Part shown: positions 50,950 through 58,067 of the stretch, piece by piece
Numbering within the stretch: the first letter of the stretch is position 1
Layout of the letters: each line of letters starts with the position of its first letter
Assembly: GCF_009928425.1 (NCBI RefSeq)
Contig: NZ_JAABNS010000003.1
Location: 103,083-167,082, forward strand
Length of the DNA: 64,000 bases
Direction: 5' to 3'
From: Pseudarthrobacter sp. ATCC 49987
GTDB lineage: Bacteria > Actinomycetota > Actinomycetes > Actinomycetales > Micrococcaceae
Position numbers and translations under genes: made by a program
The notes under the pieces: generated by a model
What the model was told of the DNA's origin: nothing
Seen by the model: only the letters and a program-made list of their open reading frames with translations
Databases searched by the model: none

Positions 50950-52380
50950 TTAGAAGCCGGCGGCGACGGCGGCCGCGGCCGCCAGCCATGCCCGCTGGGT
51001 GGCGGGCTGGAGGGCTTCGTAGCGGATGGGGCCGTTGACCAGTGCCGGATCGTAGGGAATCCGGACGACCGCGCGGACGAACGGGGCGAAGCCGTCAGCG
51101 ATCCGTTGGGCCTCGTCCTTGGCCCGCTTCAGCGCCTCGCCGCTCATGCTGCGCTTGGCGTCGGTGGATTCCGAGACGATGACTACGGCGTTGCGGGCGA
51201 GTTCCGCGTCGTGCCCGCCCCGGGATTCCAGGGTCTGCAGCGTCAGTCTGGCGGCTTCTGCGCGGTCCTCGATGGCGGTGACGGGGACGACGAGCTGGTT
51301 GGTGTGGTCGATCATCCGGCGCCAGTTCGCGGCCCTGGCGGTGTTGCCGGAGTCCATGACCACGAGGCGGTAGTAGCGGGTGAGGACCTGGTGGGCGATG
51401 TCGACTTCCTCGGCGGTGACTTCGTGGTCGCCTTCTTCGTTTTCATCCGAGCGGAGGACGTCGAACTTGTCGGCGGTCTGGTGGTGGACGAACTTGGCGA
51501 TTTCGGCGGCGTTCGTGGATGGGGAGAGCAGTTCGGTGGAGGCGTCGATCAGGTCCAGGACGCTGCGGTCGTGGGCGCCCTTTTCCGTCCGCCATCCGAG
51601 GGTGCCCTGGGATTCGTTGTTGTCCCACGCGACCGTGGCCGCGCCGCTGTAGCGGGCGAGGATGGCCGAGAGCATGACCACGGTGGGGGTCTTGTTGGCC
51701 CCGCCCTTGCGGTTGACCACGGCGATGGTCCGGGGGCCGGGCCAGTGCTGGCTGACCGTGCGGATGTCCTCGCGTTCGGTGAGTTCTTCCTCGGAGGGAT
51801 CCATCCGGAGCCCCAGGCGTGTGAGTGTTCCGCGCCAGCCTTGGGTGGCAGGTTCGAGGACCGGGGCGCTGACCAGGAACGAGGTTTCCTTCAGGCTGCG
51901 CCGGGTTGGCGCGGCTTCCTCAACAACGGCAGCTGTCTGTGGTTCCGGGGTGGCCGTTGCGGGGGCGGGCGGCCACGGCTGGGCGTCCACCGATGCGGCA
52001 GGGGCAGGAACCGCCATGGGCTCGGGTGCGGGTGCGGTCTCAATGATGGCCGGCGCTGCGGTCGCGGGCGTGGTTTCGGGGGCTTCTGCCCTGCGGCGGG
52101 CCGGAGCGGGCTCGTAGGAGACGGATTCGATCTTGTTGTCCGGGCGCACGATGAGTTCACCGTGTCCTTCGGGGTCCTCGATGCGGACCCGGACGGGGCG
52201 CTGAAGGGTCTGGGCTTCACCCACGATGAGGGCCAGGGCGTTGTTGCGGAGTTCCTGCATGGAGTCTCCGGCAGGGACGATGCGGGAGTTGCCCGCGACG
52301 ATGACCTCGGCGGTGCCGTTGTCCCGGACGATGGCCCTGATGTTGGGAAAGGCCATAACTTGCGTTGGTGTGGTGCCCAT
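50950..52380 (-). CDS. ParA/MinD-like ATPase of the conjugation operon
   Basis: 476 residues from ATG 52380 (AAGGAAG site). An N-terminal domain of about 85 residues is followed by a long Pro/Ala linker (90-180). The ATPase domain begins TIAVVNRKGGANKTPTVVML: the deviant Walker A carries Asn where Gly is usual. VVMDSGNTARAANWRRM replaces the normal Walker B DxP. A late segment VRIPYDPALVNGPIRYEAL is shared with related actinobacterial transfer proteins. Possibly positions the transfer apparatus; ATP hydrolysis uncertain. Confidence 0.8.
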   Translation of the reverse strand: MGTTPTQVMAFPNIRAIVRDNGTAEVIVAGNSRIVPAGDSMQELRNNALALIVGEAQTLQRPVRVRIEDPEGHGELIVRPDNKIESVSYEPAPARRRAEAPETTPATAAPAIIETAPAPEPMAVPAPAASVDAQPWPPAPATATPEPQTAAVVEEAAPTRRSLKETSFLVSAPVLEPATQGWRGTLTRLGLRMDPSEEELTEREDIRTVSQHWPGPRTIAVVNRKGGANKTPTVVMLSAILARYSGAATVAWDNNESQGTLGWRTEKGAHDRSVLDLIDASTELLSPSTNAAEIAKFVHHQTADKFDVLRSDENEEGDHEVTAEEVDIAHQVLTRYYRLVVMDSGNTARAANWRRMIDHTNQLVVPVTAIEDRAEAARLTLQTLESRGGHDAELARNAVVIVSESTDAKRSMSGEALKRAKDEAQRIADGFAPFVRAVVRIPYDPALVNGPIRYEALQPATQRAWLAAAAAVAAGF

Positions 52381-52418
52381 GAGCTTCTTCCTTACGTGTG
52401 TGGGGGACGTGCCGGCCT

Positions 52419-52937
52419 TTAGGAGGCGGGCGGGGTGAGTCGGTTGACCTTCCACGGGGCGTCCTTGCCGGTGCGGAGCAGCTGCACCGTGTAGGTCCCG
52501 GCGTTGGTGGGGACCGCGGCGGTGACGCCGAAGCCGTTGGTTTCATCGACGCTGAGGGTGGCGGTCCCGGTGACGCGGGATGCGGGGATGTTGGCCGGGT
52601 CCACTGCCGAGTAGTCGGCGGTGGCCTGTGGGGTCAGCCAGCGGGCCAGGTCGTTGGCCCACTGCTTGTCCTCCACCGTGGGACGGGCGAAATCCGTCAT
52701 GGCGTTCTCTGCGACGTCCATGGCTTCGTCCTTGCTGGCCTGATCCCAGCTGATGCCGATGGTGGCGGGGATAGTGCCGCCCGGTGCCTGGGGTCCGCTG
52801 TTGGCGCTCAGGGAGACCTGCGCGGATGAGGTGGGGCTGGCGGCCGCTGATACCGACGGCGCTGCCGGGGTGTTGCCTGCCGGTGCGCACGAAACGCAGA
52901 GCAGCGCCACACCGATCAAGGTCACGGGCTTTTTCAC
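52419..52937 (-). CDS. Lipoprotein of the conjugation operon, NTF2-like
   Basis: 172 residues. GTG 52937 overlaps the hydrolase stop by 4 nt. A signal peptide with lipobox (VALLCVSCAPAGN, Cys16) is followed by an Ala/Ser linker, then a domain with SKDEAMDVAENAMTDFARP, WLTPQATADYS and a final YTVQLLRTGKDAPWKVNRL strand pair, which is the VirB8/NTF2-like pattern. Predicted outside the membrane, supporting the transfer channel. Confidence 0.8.
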   Translation of the reverse strand: MKKPVTLIGVALLCVSCAPAGNTPAAPSVSAAASPTSSAQVSLSANSGPQAPGGTIPATIGISWDQASKDEAMDVAENAMTDFARPTVEDKQWANDLARWLTPQATADYSAVDPANIPASRVTGTATLSVDETNGFGVTAAVPTNAGTYTVQLLRTGKDAPWKVNRLTPPAS

Positions 52938-54010
52938 TTTTTCTCCTCTTGGGTGGGCAGGTACAGGAAAGCGGAGGGGACGGTGTTGGCCACGGTCCGG
53001 GTGTAGTAGCTGTGGTCCGCCGGGGCCGGGTTGCCGTTGTAGCCCTCTTCCAGGTAGGTCCCGTCAGCGTTGACGGCCTTCACCACGGCGACGTGGCCGA
53101 AGTTCGGGTCCGCTCCCCCGGCTCCGGGCGCGTACCAGACAACGGCGCCGACCCGGGGCGTGCTGCCGGAGTCCCAGCCCTTTGCGTCCCAGCCGGCCTT
53201 CCAGGTCAGGGCCGAGCCGAGCCCCTGCCCGTCGGGGCGGAAGGAGCCGTTGAGGAACTTGAACGGAGCTTTCGTTGAACCCATCTGCTGGTTGACCCGC
53301 CAGAGGGCGAAGTCCACGCACTCGCGGTAGTACATGCCGAGAGGCGAGGTACTGGACGCGTTTGCGCCGGCCTGCAACCAGGTCGGGGAGTTCTTCCACG
53401 GGTAGTCGTCCCCCGCGCCGGACCGTCCGGGGACCGCGCAGTCGCTGCCCTGCAGGGAGAACTTCGAGTTCGAGAGCGCCTGGACGAGTTTGACGGCCTC
53501 GGGCCAGTACTTCTGATAGTGGTAGGGATCGGCGTTGCGCTGGACCCTGTTGCCGGCAATGGTCGGTTCCAACAGCTCCCAGCCGGCCACGCCTTTCAGG
53601 GCTTTGATGAAGTTCGTTGCGCTCGTGGTGGGGTTCATGCGGTCTGCGTGGGAACCCCACGCGCCGTTGTCGCGCTGCTGGAACAACCCCCGGGAATCCG
53701 GACCCGCGCCGTCGCCGGTATCCAGGACCCGCAACCCCGACTCCCCCAGGGCCACCATCACGCTGATGACCTGCCCGTTTACCGACAAGTCCAGCGCCTT
53801 TCCGGCGCCCATGATCGCTGCGGCATTCTGCAGCTGCTCCTGGGTGTAGCCCTCAACCTTGGTGTCGGCGCTGATCGCGACGGAAACGGCCGGGCCGCAG
53901 TCGGCCGCAGCAGGTGTCGGCCCGAAGAGCAGAACCATCGACAGGATCAAACCCAGGAAGAGCATCGGCACAATAGCCGCAGTGCCGATCAGAAGTCCTT
54001 TTGGCTTCAC
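52934..54010 (-). CDS. Transfer peptidoglycan hydrolase: transglycosylase-like plus CHAP
   Basis: 358 residues from GTG 54010 (GAGGGGG site). N-terminal membrane helix (AAIVPMLFLGLILSMVLLFG). A lysozyme-like domain at about 60-165 has ALGESGLRVLDTGD and PDSRGLFQQRDNGAWG. The C-terminal CHAP domain at about 225-355 has the catalytic Cys in YYRECVDFALWRVN and His in NFGHVAVVKAV. It opens the cell wall for conjugation. First gene of the operon; its promoter lies in the 128-bp gap before the divergent regulator. Confidence 0.9.
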   Translation of the reverse strand: MKPKGLLIGTAAIVPMLFLGLILSMVLLFGPTPAAADCGPAVSVAISADTKVEGYTQEQLQNAAAIMGAGKALDLSVNGQVISVMVALGESGLRVLDTGDGAGPDSRGLFQQRDNGAWGSHADRMNPTTSATNFIKALKGVAGWELLEPTIAGNRVQRNADPYHYQKYWPEAVKLVQALSNSKFSLQGSDCAVPGRSGAGDDYPWKNSPTWLQAGANASSTSPLGMYYRECVDFALWRVNQQMGSTKAPFKFLNGSFRPDGQGLGSALTWKAGWDAKGWDSGSTPRVGAVVWYAPGAGGADPNFGHVAVVKAVNADGTYLEEGYNGNPAPADHSYYTRTVANTVPSAFLYLPTQEEKK

Positions 54011-54070
54011 GATAATTCCCCCTCTTGGTTGTCCTGGCGGACACTTGCAATCAATAGCATCATTTTTATA

Positions 54071-54086
54071 GTGATGCTAACATCAC
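54071..54086. promoter_or_regulatory. Operator in the transfer-operon/regulator intergenic region
   Basis: GTGATG-CTAA-CATCAC is a perfect inverted repeat between the divergent hydrolase (54010) and winged-helix (54139) genes, in an AT-rich stretch that likely holds both promoters. Confidence 0.6.
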
Positions 54087-54138
54087 CAAAAATATGTTGG
54101 TACTTCATGAGGGCGCGGCGGTGAGTGAGAATTGACGA

Positions 54139-54465
54139 ATGCCCCGCATCTACAAGCCACTCCCCGGACAGCCGCAAGAGGCTGCAAAGGCTTTGAGTGT
54201 GTTCAACGCCAACACCCTGCGGGCGGCTGTTATCAGGGACCTGGCCCAGCATCTTGACGGCGACACGACGGGAAACATCGCCAAGCGCATTGGCGTGGAC
54301 TACCGGCAGGTCTACACGCATATCAAGACACTTGAGGCCGAAGGGTTGGTCTCCGCTGCGGGCGAAGTCGGTGTCCGCAACGGGCAGCGCATTCATTACT
54401 CCATAGACCTGGGCAGGTTGCGGGAATGCGGCCTCGTCTACATGAGCTATCTGTCGGGAGAATAG
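54139..54465 (+). CDS. Winged-helix regulator (ArsR-like) of the transfer operon
   Basis: 108 residues. Winged helix over nearly the whole length: NANTLRAAVIRDLAQHLDGDTTGNIAKRIGVDYRQVYTHIKTLEAEGLVSAAGE, then a wing ending GQRIHYSID. No cysteine pair for metal. Divergent from the T4SS operon, with the palindrome at 54071 between them, so it is a good candidate repressor of transfer genes. Confidence 0.82.
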   Translation: MPRIYKPLPGQPQEAAKALSVFNANTLRAAVIRDLAQHLDGDTTGNIAKRIGVDYRQVYTHIKTLEAEGLVSAAGEVGVRNGQRIHYSIDLGRLRECGLVYMSYLSGE

Positions 54466-54595
54466 GCTTCGAATGTCCCAGCGCTCGAGCATGAAGCCCA
54501 CGCCGAGATTTCTTGAATCAAAGGCGGGAGCGCCGGGAGTTGGGCATTGGGGGGCGGCTTGAATGCACAGCTGAGGTGCGCATGCTGCGGGGGTG

Positions 54596-54698
54596 TAGCC
54601 CCTACTGCCCCCAAGCCTGTCGTAGGGGCTATGCCTTTGATGCCACTCAATGTGCATGGTCAGGCCGTAGTGGGCGCCTGGAGCATGTCATGCTCCAG
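54596..54698. repeat. Two large inverted repeats in a non-coding gap
   Basis: TAGCCCCTAC (54596-54605) pairs exactly with GTAGGGGCTA (54622-54631). CTGGAGCATG-T-CATGCTCCAG (54678-54698) is a perfect 21-bp palindrome. Both lie between convergent genes ending at 54465 and 54733. They may be terminators or protein-binding sites; neither is followed by a clear T-run. Confidence 0.5.
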
Positions 54699-54701
54699 AG
54701 T

Positions 54702-54737
54702 CTACTGAAAAAAATTCAGTAGTGAAAATTTTTCAGT
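54702..54737. promoter_or_regulatory. Two tandem copies of the ACTGAAA palindrome
   Basis: ACTGAAAAAAATTCAGT (54704-54720) and AGTGAAAATTTTTCAGT (54721-54737) each match the 17-bp motif ACTGAAA-N3-TTTCAGT with one mismatch. Perfect copies occur at 57458 and 61706. The second overlaps the XRE stop codon. Confidence 0.65.
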
Positions 54738-55188
54738 TGGGCGGACTTTTTTTCTCGGGCCTGGGCGGAAGGTTTCGGAGAGCTTCTGTCACCGCACGAA
54801 GGGCATCGATGTTCACTTCTCCCAGAACCCGCGCGGCGAAGTGCTCTACCTCGGCAATGCGGTAGGCCTCTATCAGTCTGAGTTCGGCCTCCACGCGCTC
54901 CGGGATGGGCCCGCTGCGCTGAAGCAGGTAGTTCTCGTCAACGTCAAAAAAGTAAGCCAGTGCCTTCAATAGCTCCGGATCCCAGCGGTTATCAGGAGAG
55001 CCAGCCAGTAGCCGGTGCCAGCGCGTTCTTGTGAGCGTGAGCCCTTGTTCGGCCAGTCCCTGTCGAACGTCTTCGTACGTGAAACTGTCGGCGTCCTTGG
55101 CATGAACGATGTCCAGAAGAAGCTGGATTTTCGATGCGAGAACCTCTTTATCGCTGCGAGGATCTATGGGGTTGTCGTTCGAATTCAC
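54733..55188 (-). CDS. XRE-like regulator (EspR-type)
   Basis: 151 residues. ASKIQLLLDIVHAKDADSFTYEDVRQGLAEQGLTLTRTRWHRLLAGSPDNRWDPELLKALAYFFDVDENYL follows the long-spaced helix-turn-helix of EspR/XRE regulators, with a C-terminal helical dimerisation part. It ends the minus-strand group 57436 to 54733, after a 150-bp gap. Candidate binder of the ACTGAAA palindromes that flank the module. Confidence 0.82.
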   Translation of the reverse strand: MNSNDNPIDPRSDKEVLASKIQLLLDIVHAKDADSFTYEDVRQGLAEQGLTLTRTRWHRLLAGSPDNRWDPELLKALAYFFDVDENYLLQRSGPIPERVEAELRLIEAYRIAEVEHFAARVLGEVNIDALRAVTEALRNLPPRPEKKSPPN

Positions 55189-55338
55189 GCGTGATCCTGC
55201 TCCCGGCCAGCGAGGGCGGCCACATCCCGAAGGCAGCGCTCTGCCAGTGGTAGCGAAGTCACAGCCCTCCTTTTTAATTCCGTCATCGTTGAGGCCACTT
55301 GTAGACCTTGGCGGCTTCGTGGGATGCCACGTGAAAAA

Positions 55339-55965
55339 TCAGCCGACAATGAGAGTATATGAGGCTCCGAATGCGACTACGCCCGTTATAAACCCGGCAA
55401 TGACCTGAGGAGCTGAATGGTCCCGGAGATAAACCCTGGACCAGCAGACAAGCGGGGCCGCCACAACGAACGGAAGCCCCAGCCAGCCGAACATCAGCAC
55501 AGCTGACACGGTCGCGCCGCCCAACGTCATTGCATGGCCCGATATCTTCCAGATCGGACTGACCAGAATGAGCGCCACAATCCCGCAGAGAATCCCGCCA
55601 ATTAGCCCCCAGACTGGCTGGGGCGCGCCCATGAGCGAGAGGATTGCGCAGCCAAGCAGCGACGAGCCCAAGGTCCAGAGCATGACCGGGCGGCGTTGTT
55701 TCTTGTCTCCAACATGGTGGTCCGTCAACTGGCCCCTCTTGGCAAGCAACAGTACGACGGCAAACGGCACCAGGCAGATGAAAAGGGCAGCGATAATGCC
55801 CGACCAGATAGAGACCATCCACTGGTCACTCAGCAGAGAAGCCAAAATCAGCAGAAGGGACAAAACCAGAGGCGGCTGCGCAATCTCGGTTGCGGACCGG
55901 GCCACACGCCCGATGGCTGTGGAGGATCTCTCTGCGGTGGCTAGCGTCGCGGTTTCTGCTGTCAC
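55339..55965 (-). CDS. PAP2-like membrane phosphatase
   Basis: 208 residues; GTG 55965 overlaps the previous stop (GTGA). About six transmembrane helices. PAP2-type motifs are present: K-x6-RP near DKKQRRPVM, SGHA in KISGHAMTLGG, and SR-x5-H in CWSRVYLRDHSAPQVIAG. Such enzymes dephosphorylate lipid phosphates at the outer membrane face. It completes a coupled set with the multi-TM and ImmA genes. Confidence 0.78.
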   Translation of the reverse strand: MTAETATLATAERSSTAIGRVARSATEIAQPPLVLSLLLILASLLSDQWMVSIWSGIIAALFICLVPFAVVLLLAKRGQLTDHHVGDKKQRRPVMLWTLGSSLLGCAILSLMGAPQPVWGLIGGILCGIVALILVSPIWKISGHAMTLGGATVSAVLMFGWLGLPFVVAAPLVCWSRVYLRDHSAPQVIAGFITGVVAFGASYTLIVG

Positions 55966-56963
55966 TGAGGTGCCTTTACCGGCAGCACAGATTCCAGAGA
56001 ACCGACGCCGCCATCAAATCGGGCTTGGACTGCGTCTAGGACACGGCCGGCAAGCATGGGTGTGGATCGCTCCGAGAGAGCGACCTTGTGATCGCTGGAG
56101 CGTATGACGTACTCGTACAGGCGCACGGAGGGGTGCGTTGCATAGAAGCTGCTCACGATGGCCTCCAGCCAAGCCGTTCGGGAGAGTCCCCAATATGCTC
56201 TGCCCAGCGTGGCCGTAAGAAAGACTAAGGCTGCTCGGTCCCAAAGCTGCAGGCGGCGCCACACCTTAACCACCGGCGGAATGCCCAGCCCAAGAGAAGT
56301 CAGCAGAACCCCGCCGTAGAACAGCGGATTGAACAGGACGTACAGAACCTGGTGGAGAGACGAACCGCCCACATTGATATGCATGGCGGTCATGTAGGCG
56401 ATCTCTTCGACCGAAGCTACTGCGACCAGAGCCATGCCGGATGCAACAACCCGCGAACTCACGCGGACGGGCAGGCTTTCCTGAGGCCGGAGGCAAATTC
56501 GAAGAACAGAAACGGTCAACAGCGTCAAAATGCCCATGTAGACGCTGGCATAGACGAAGACCGGCAGCTGCTCGACGTTTTCCGGCACGAAGCTCAAAGT
56601 CGTCGGAACGAACTCCTGGCACAGGAACGGAACGGTGATCGCGATGGCTCCAAGGCCAGCTGCCAAGGGTCGGTGGCTGAAGCGTGAACGGTAGCTCTCA
56701 TCCGCAGAATAGGCGGCGAAGATTCCCTGTCGCACCAGCCAGACGGCGCTTGTGACACACAAATTGCGAACGAGGTGAAGAAAGTTTACGCCGCCCAAGG
56801 CCGCATCAATGGTTGCTTCAGGTACGACGACGCCCGTAAGAAAGAGGCCGAGGATCCCGATGCCGATCGCACCGGCAAATGCCGTTGAAGCGCCCCAGCG
56901 AGCTACAAAATAGAGGCGAAAGACAAATACCGCTGCCAGAATCCAGAACGCGGCAGCGATCAT
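55962..56963 (-). CDS. Multi-TM protein of the MAB_1171c type
   Basis: 333 residues from ATG 56963, overlapping the ImmA stop by 4 nt (ATGA); the longer frame to 57098 is not used. About seven transmembrane helices in the first 240 residues (AAAFWILAAVFVFRLYFV, AIGIGILGLFLTGVVV, LLTVSVLRICL), then a soluble C-terminus of about 90 residues. Resembles the MAB_1171c family, found in actinobacteria next to ImmA and XRE genes. Function unknown, possibly a sensor or transporter. Confidence 0.75.
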   Translation of the reverse strand: MIAAAFWILAAVFVFRLYFVARWGASTAFAGAIGIGILGLFLTGVVVPEATIDAALGGVNFLHLVRNLCVTSAVWLVRQGIFAAYSADESYRSRFSHRPLAAGLGAIAITVPFLCQEFVPTTLSFVPENVEQLPVFVYASVYMGILTLLTVSVLRICLRPQESLPVRVSSRVVASGMALVAVASVEEIAYMTAMHINVGGSSLHQVLYVLFNPLFYGGVLLTSLGLGIPPVVKVWRRLQLWDRAALVFLTATLGRAYWGLSRTAWLEAIVSSFYATHPSVRLYEYVIRSSDHKVALSERSTPMLAGRVLDAVQARFDGGVGSLESVLPVKAPQ

Positions 56964-57436
56964 AGGCCAAACACTCGTTCGGCCTTCGTGGCTTCCTTCA
57001 CGGGCGTAGCATGCAGAATCCGTGCCAGGCCGAAGGCCAAATTTTCGGCGGCAGCTTCCGCCTCGTCCAGGGGAACGTCCACTGCACGGCACATCCAACT
57101 GACACCGTTCCGTTTGCCAATACCGGAGAAGAAAGACCCCGAGATAAGTCCATCGAGAGGCTTCCCCTTATGGCCCAAAAGGATGTGGCTCAGTTCATGT
57201 AGCACGACGTGAACACTCCAAGCCTTGGCACCCCGCAGGTAACTGACGATGCCATGGCTCGGGGTATCGATCCAGTGGCCGGTGACGCCTTCCCCGAGGC
57301 TGTCCACTGTGCCCTCCTCGAAGACCAGAGGCTTGCCGTATTTTTCTTCAACCGCGGTCACGAGGTCGCCCAGATCCGGGTACGCCGGAAGGTTCAAGGT
57401 CTCGATGACGTCAGCGGTCAATGTGGCCTGTTCCAT
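56960..57436 (-). CDS. ImmA/IrrE-type metallopeptidase
   Basis: 158 residues. The zinc motif HVVLHELSHILLGH (HExxH) lies near residue 78, with a later Glu in the EAEAAAENLA helix as the third ligand. No HTH is fused. Such proteases cleave or regulate XRE partners; the XRE gene at 54733-55188 ends the same module. The ACTGAAA palindrome 22 bp before its ATG probably controls the whole group. Confidence 0.85.
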   Translation of the reverse strand: MEQATLTADVIETLNLPAYPDLGDLVTAVEEKYGKPLVFEEGTVDSLGEGVTGHWIDTPSHGIVSYLRGAKAWSVHVVLHELSHILLGHKGKPLDGLISGSFFSGIGKRNGVSWMCRAVDVPLDEAEAAAENLAFGLARILHATPVKEATKAERVFGL

Positions 57437-57457
57437 GTCCTACGGCTCCGGTAATCC

Positions 57458-57474
57458 ACTGAAAAAATTTCAGT
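57458..57474 (-). promoter_or_regulatory. ACTGAAA-N3-TTTCAGT palindrome upstream of the ImmA gene
   Basis: A perfect 7-3-7 palindrome (spacer AAA), 22-38 bp before the ATG at 57436. Same motif as at 61706 and, with one mismatch each, at 54704 and 54721. Confidence 0.7.
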
Positions 57475-57573
57475 AATGTGTACTATGAAATCAGCGCCAG
57501 ACGCGCCTTGGCAAGGAGCCACCCTACCAAGCTTCCGAAAACAGGCGCTGTCAAAGGAGTAAAAGGAACCCCC

Positions 57574-57606
57574 ATGGCTCGAAGCCCTACATCAAAGCAA
57601 CAGTAA
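57574..57606 (+). CDS. Possible 10-residue leader peptide
   Basis: ATG GCT ... TAA encoding MARSPTSKQQ, with AAAAGGAAC 5 nt before it. It lies in the leader of the replication region. Too short to be certain. Confidence 0.3.
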   Translation: MARSPTSKQQ

Positions 57607-57616
57607 GGGGAGGCTC

Positions 57617-57697
57617 ATGACAACCTCCCTTCGGCGGCCTCGGGCGACACGCCGACCACCTTCCCACTTAATAGAATCTGATTCATGTTGTGTATAG
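57617..57697 (+). CDS. Possible 26-residue Arg-rich peptide
   Basis: AAGGGGAGGCTC directly precedes ATG 57617. The product starts MTTSLRRPRATRRPPSHLIE and ends with a Cys pair. It ends 27 bp before the ribbon-helix-helix gene. It might couple translation or control copy number; no homolog recognised. Confidence 0.3.
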   Translation: MTTSLRRPRATRRPPSHLIESDSCCV

Positions 57698-57724
57698 AAA
57701 GTAACTTCGGTCCTGGGAGGGAAA

Positions 57725-57928
57725 GTGCCACAGCTAAGCAAGGGTGAGCGTCACGTAATCACGGCGCGTTTGCCCATCTCGGACGCCGAGAAACTTGCGG
57801 CCGTCGTAAACGCCACTAATGAAAGCCGCAGTGACCTCATCGCTAGGCTCGTGCATGCACACCTTAAAACCATCGATCTAGACCACCTCACTGGCCAGGA
57901 GGCTTTGCCTATCGCTAAGGCCAGTTAA
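57725..57928 (+). CDS. Ribbon-helix-helix protein near rep
   Basis: 67 residues from GTG 57725 (GGGAGGGAAA). One strand (HVITARLPIS) and two helices (DAEKLAAVVNATNE, SRSDLIARLVHAHL) make a CopG/MetJ-type DNA-binding fold. Small RHH genes just before rep often regulate plasmid copy number. A strong terminator follows. Confidence 0.75.
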   Translation: MPQLSKGERHVITARLPISDAEKLAAVVNATNESRSDLIARLVHAHLKTIDLDHLTGQEALPIAKAS

Positions 57929-57932
57929 AGAC

Positions 57933-57958
57933 TGAAGGCCCGCTTTCGCGGGCCTTCA
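57933..57958 (+). terminator. Terminator after the RHH gene
   Basis: TGAAGGCCCGC-TTTC-GCGGGCCTTCA is a perfect 11-bp stem; AAAAG follows rather than Ts in the plus direction. It separates the RHH gene from rep. Confidence 0.7.
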
Positions 57959-57968
57959 AAAGTATGCC

Positions 57969-58005
57969 GTTCAGATCCGAAATCTTGCCGGACGACGATC
58001 TGAAC
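57969..58005 (+). other. Inverted repeat in the rep leader
   Basis: GTTCAGATC and GATCTGAAC (9 bp perfect, 19-nt loop) lie about 60 bp before the rep start. CCCCGTGAGGGG follows and can form a second hairpin. Suggests structural control of rep expression. Confidence 0.45.
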
Positions 58006-58067
58006 TTACCAAGCTCCCCGTGAGGGGCGCTCCATTTGCTGTACCCCGAAGGGACTAGCTGTTGTCT

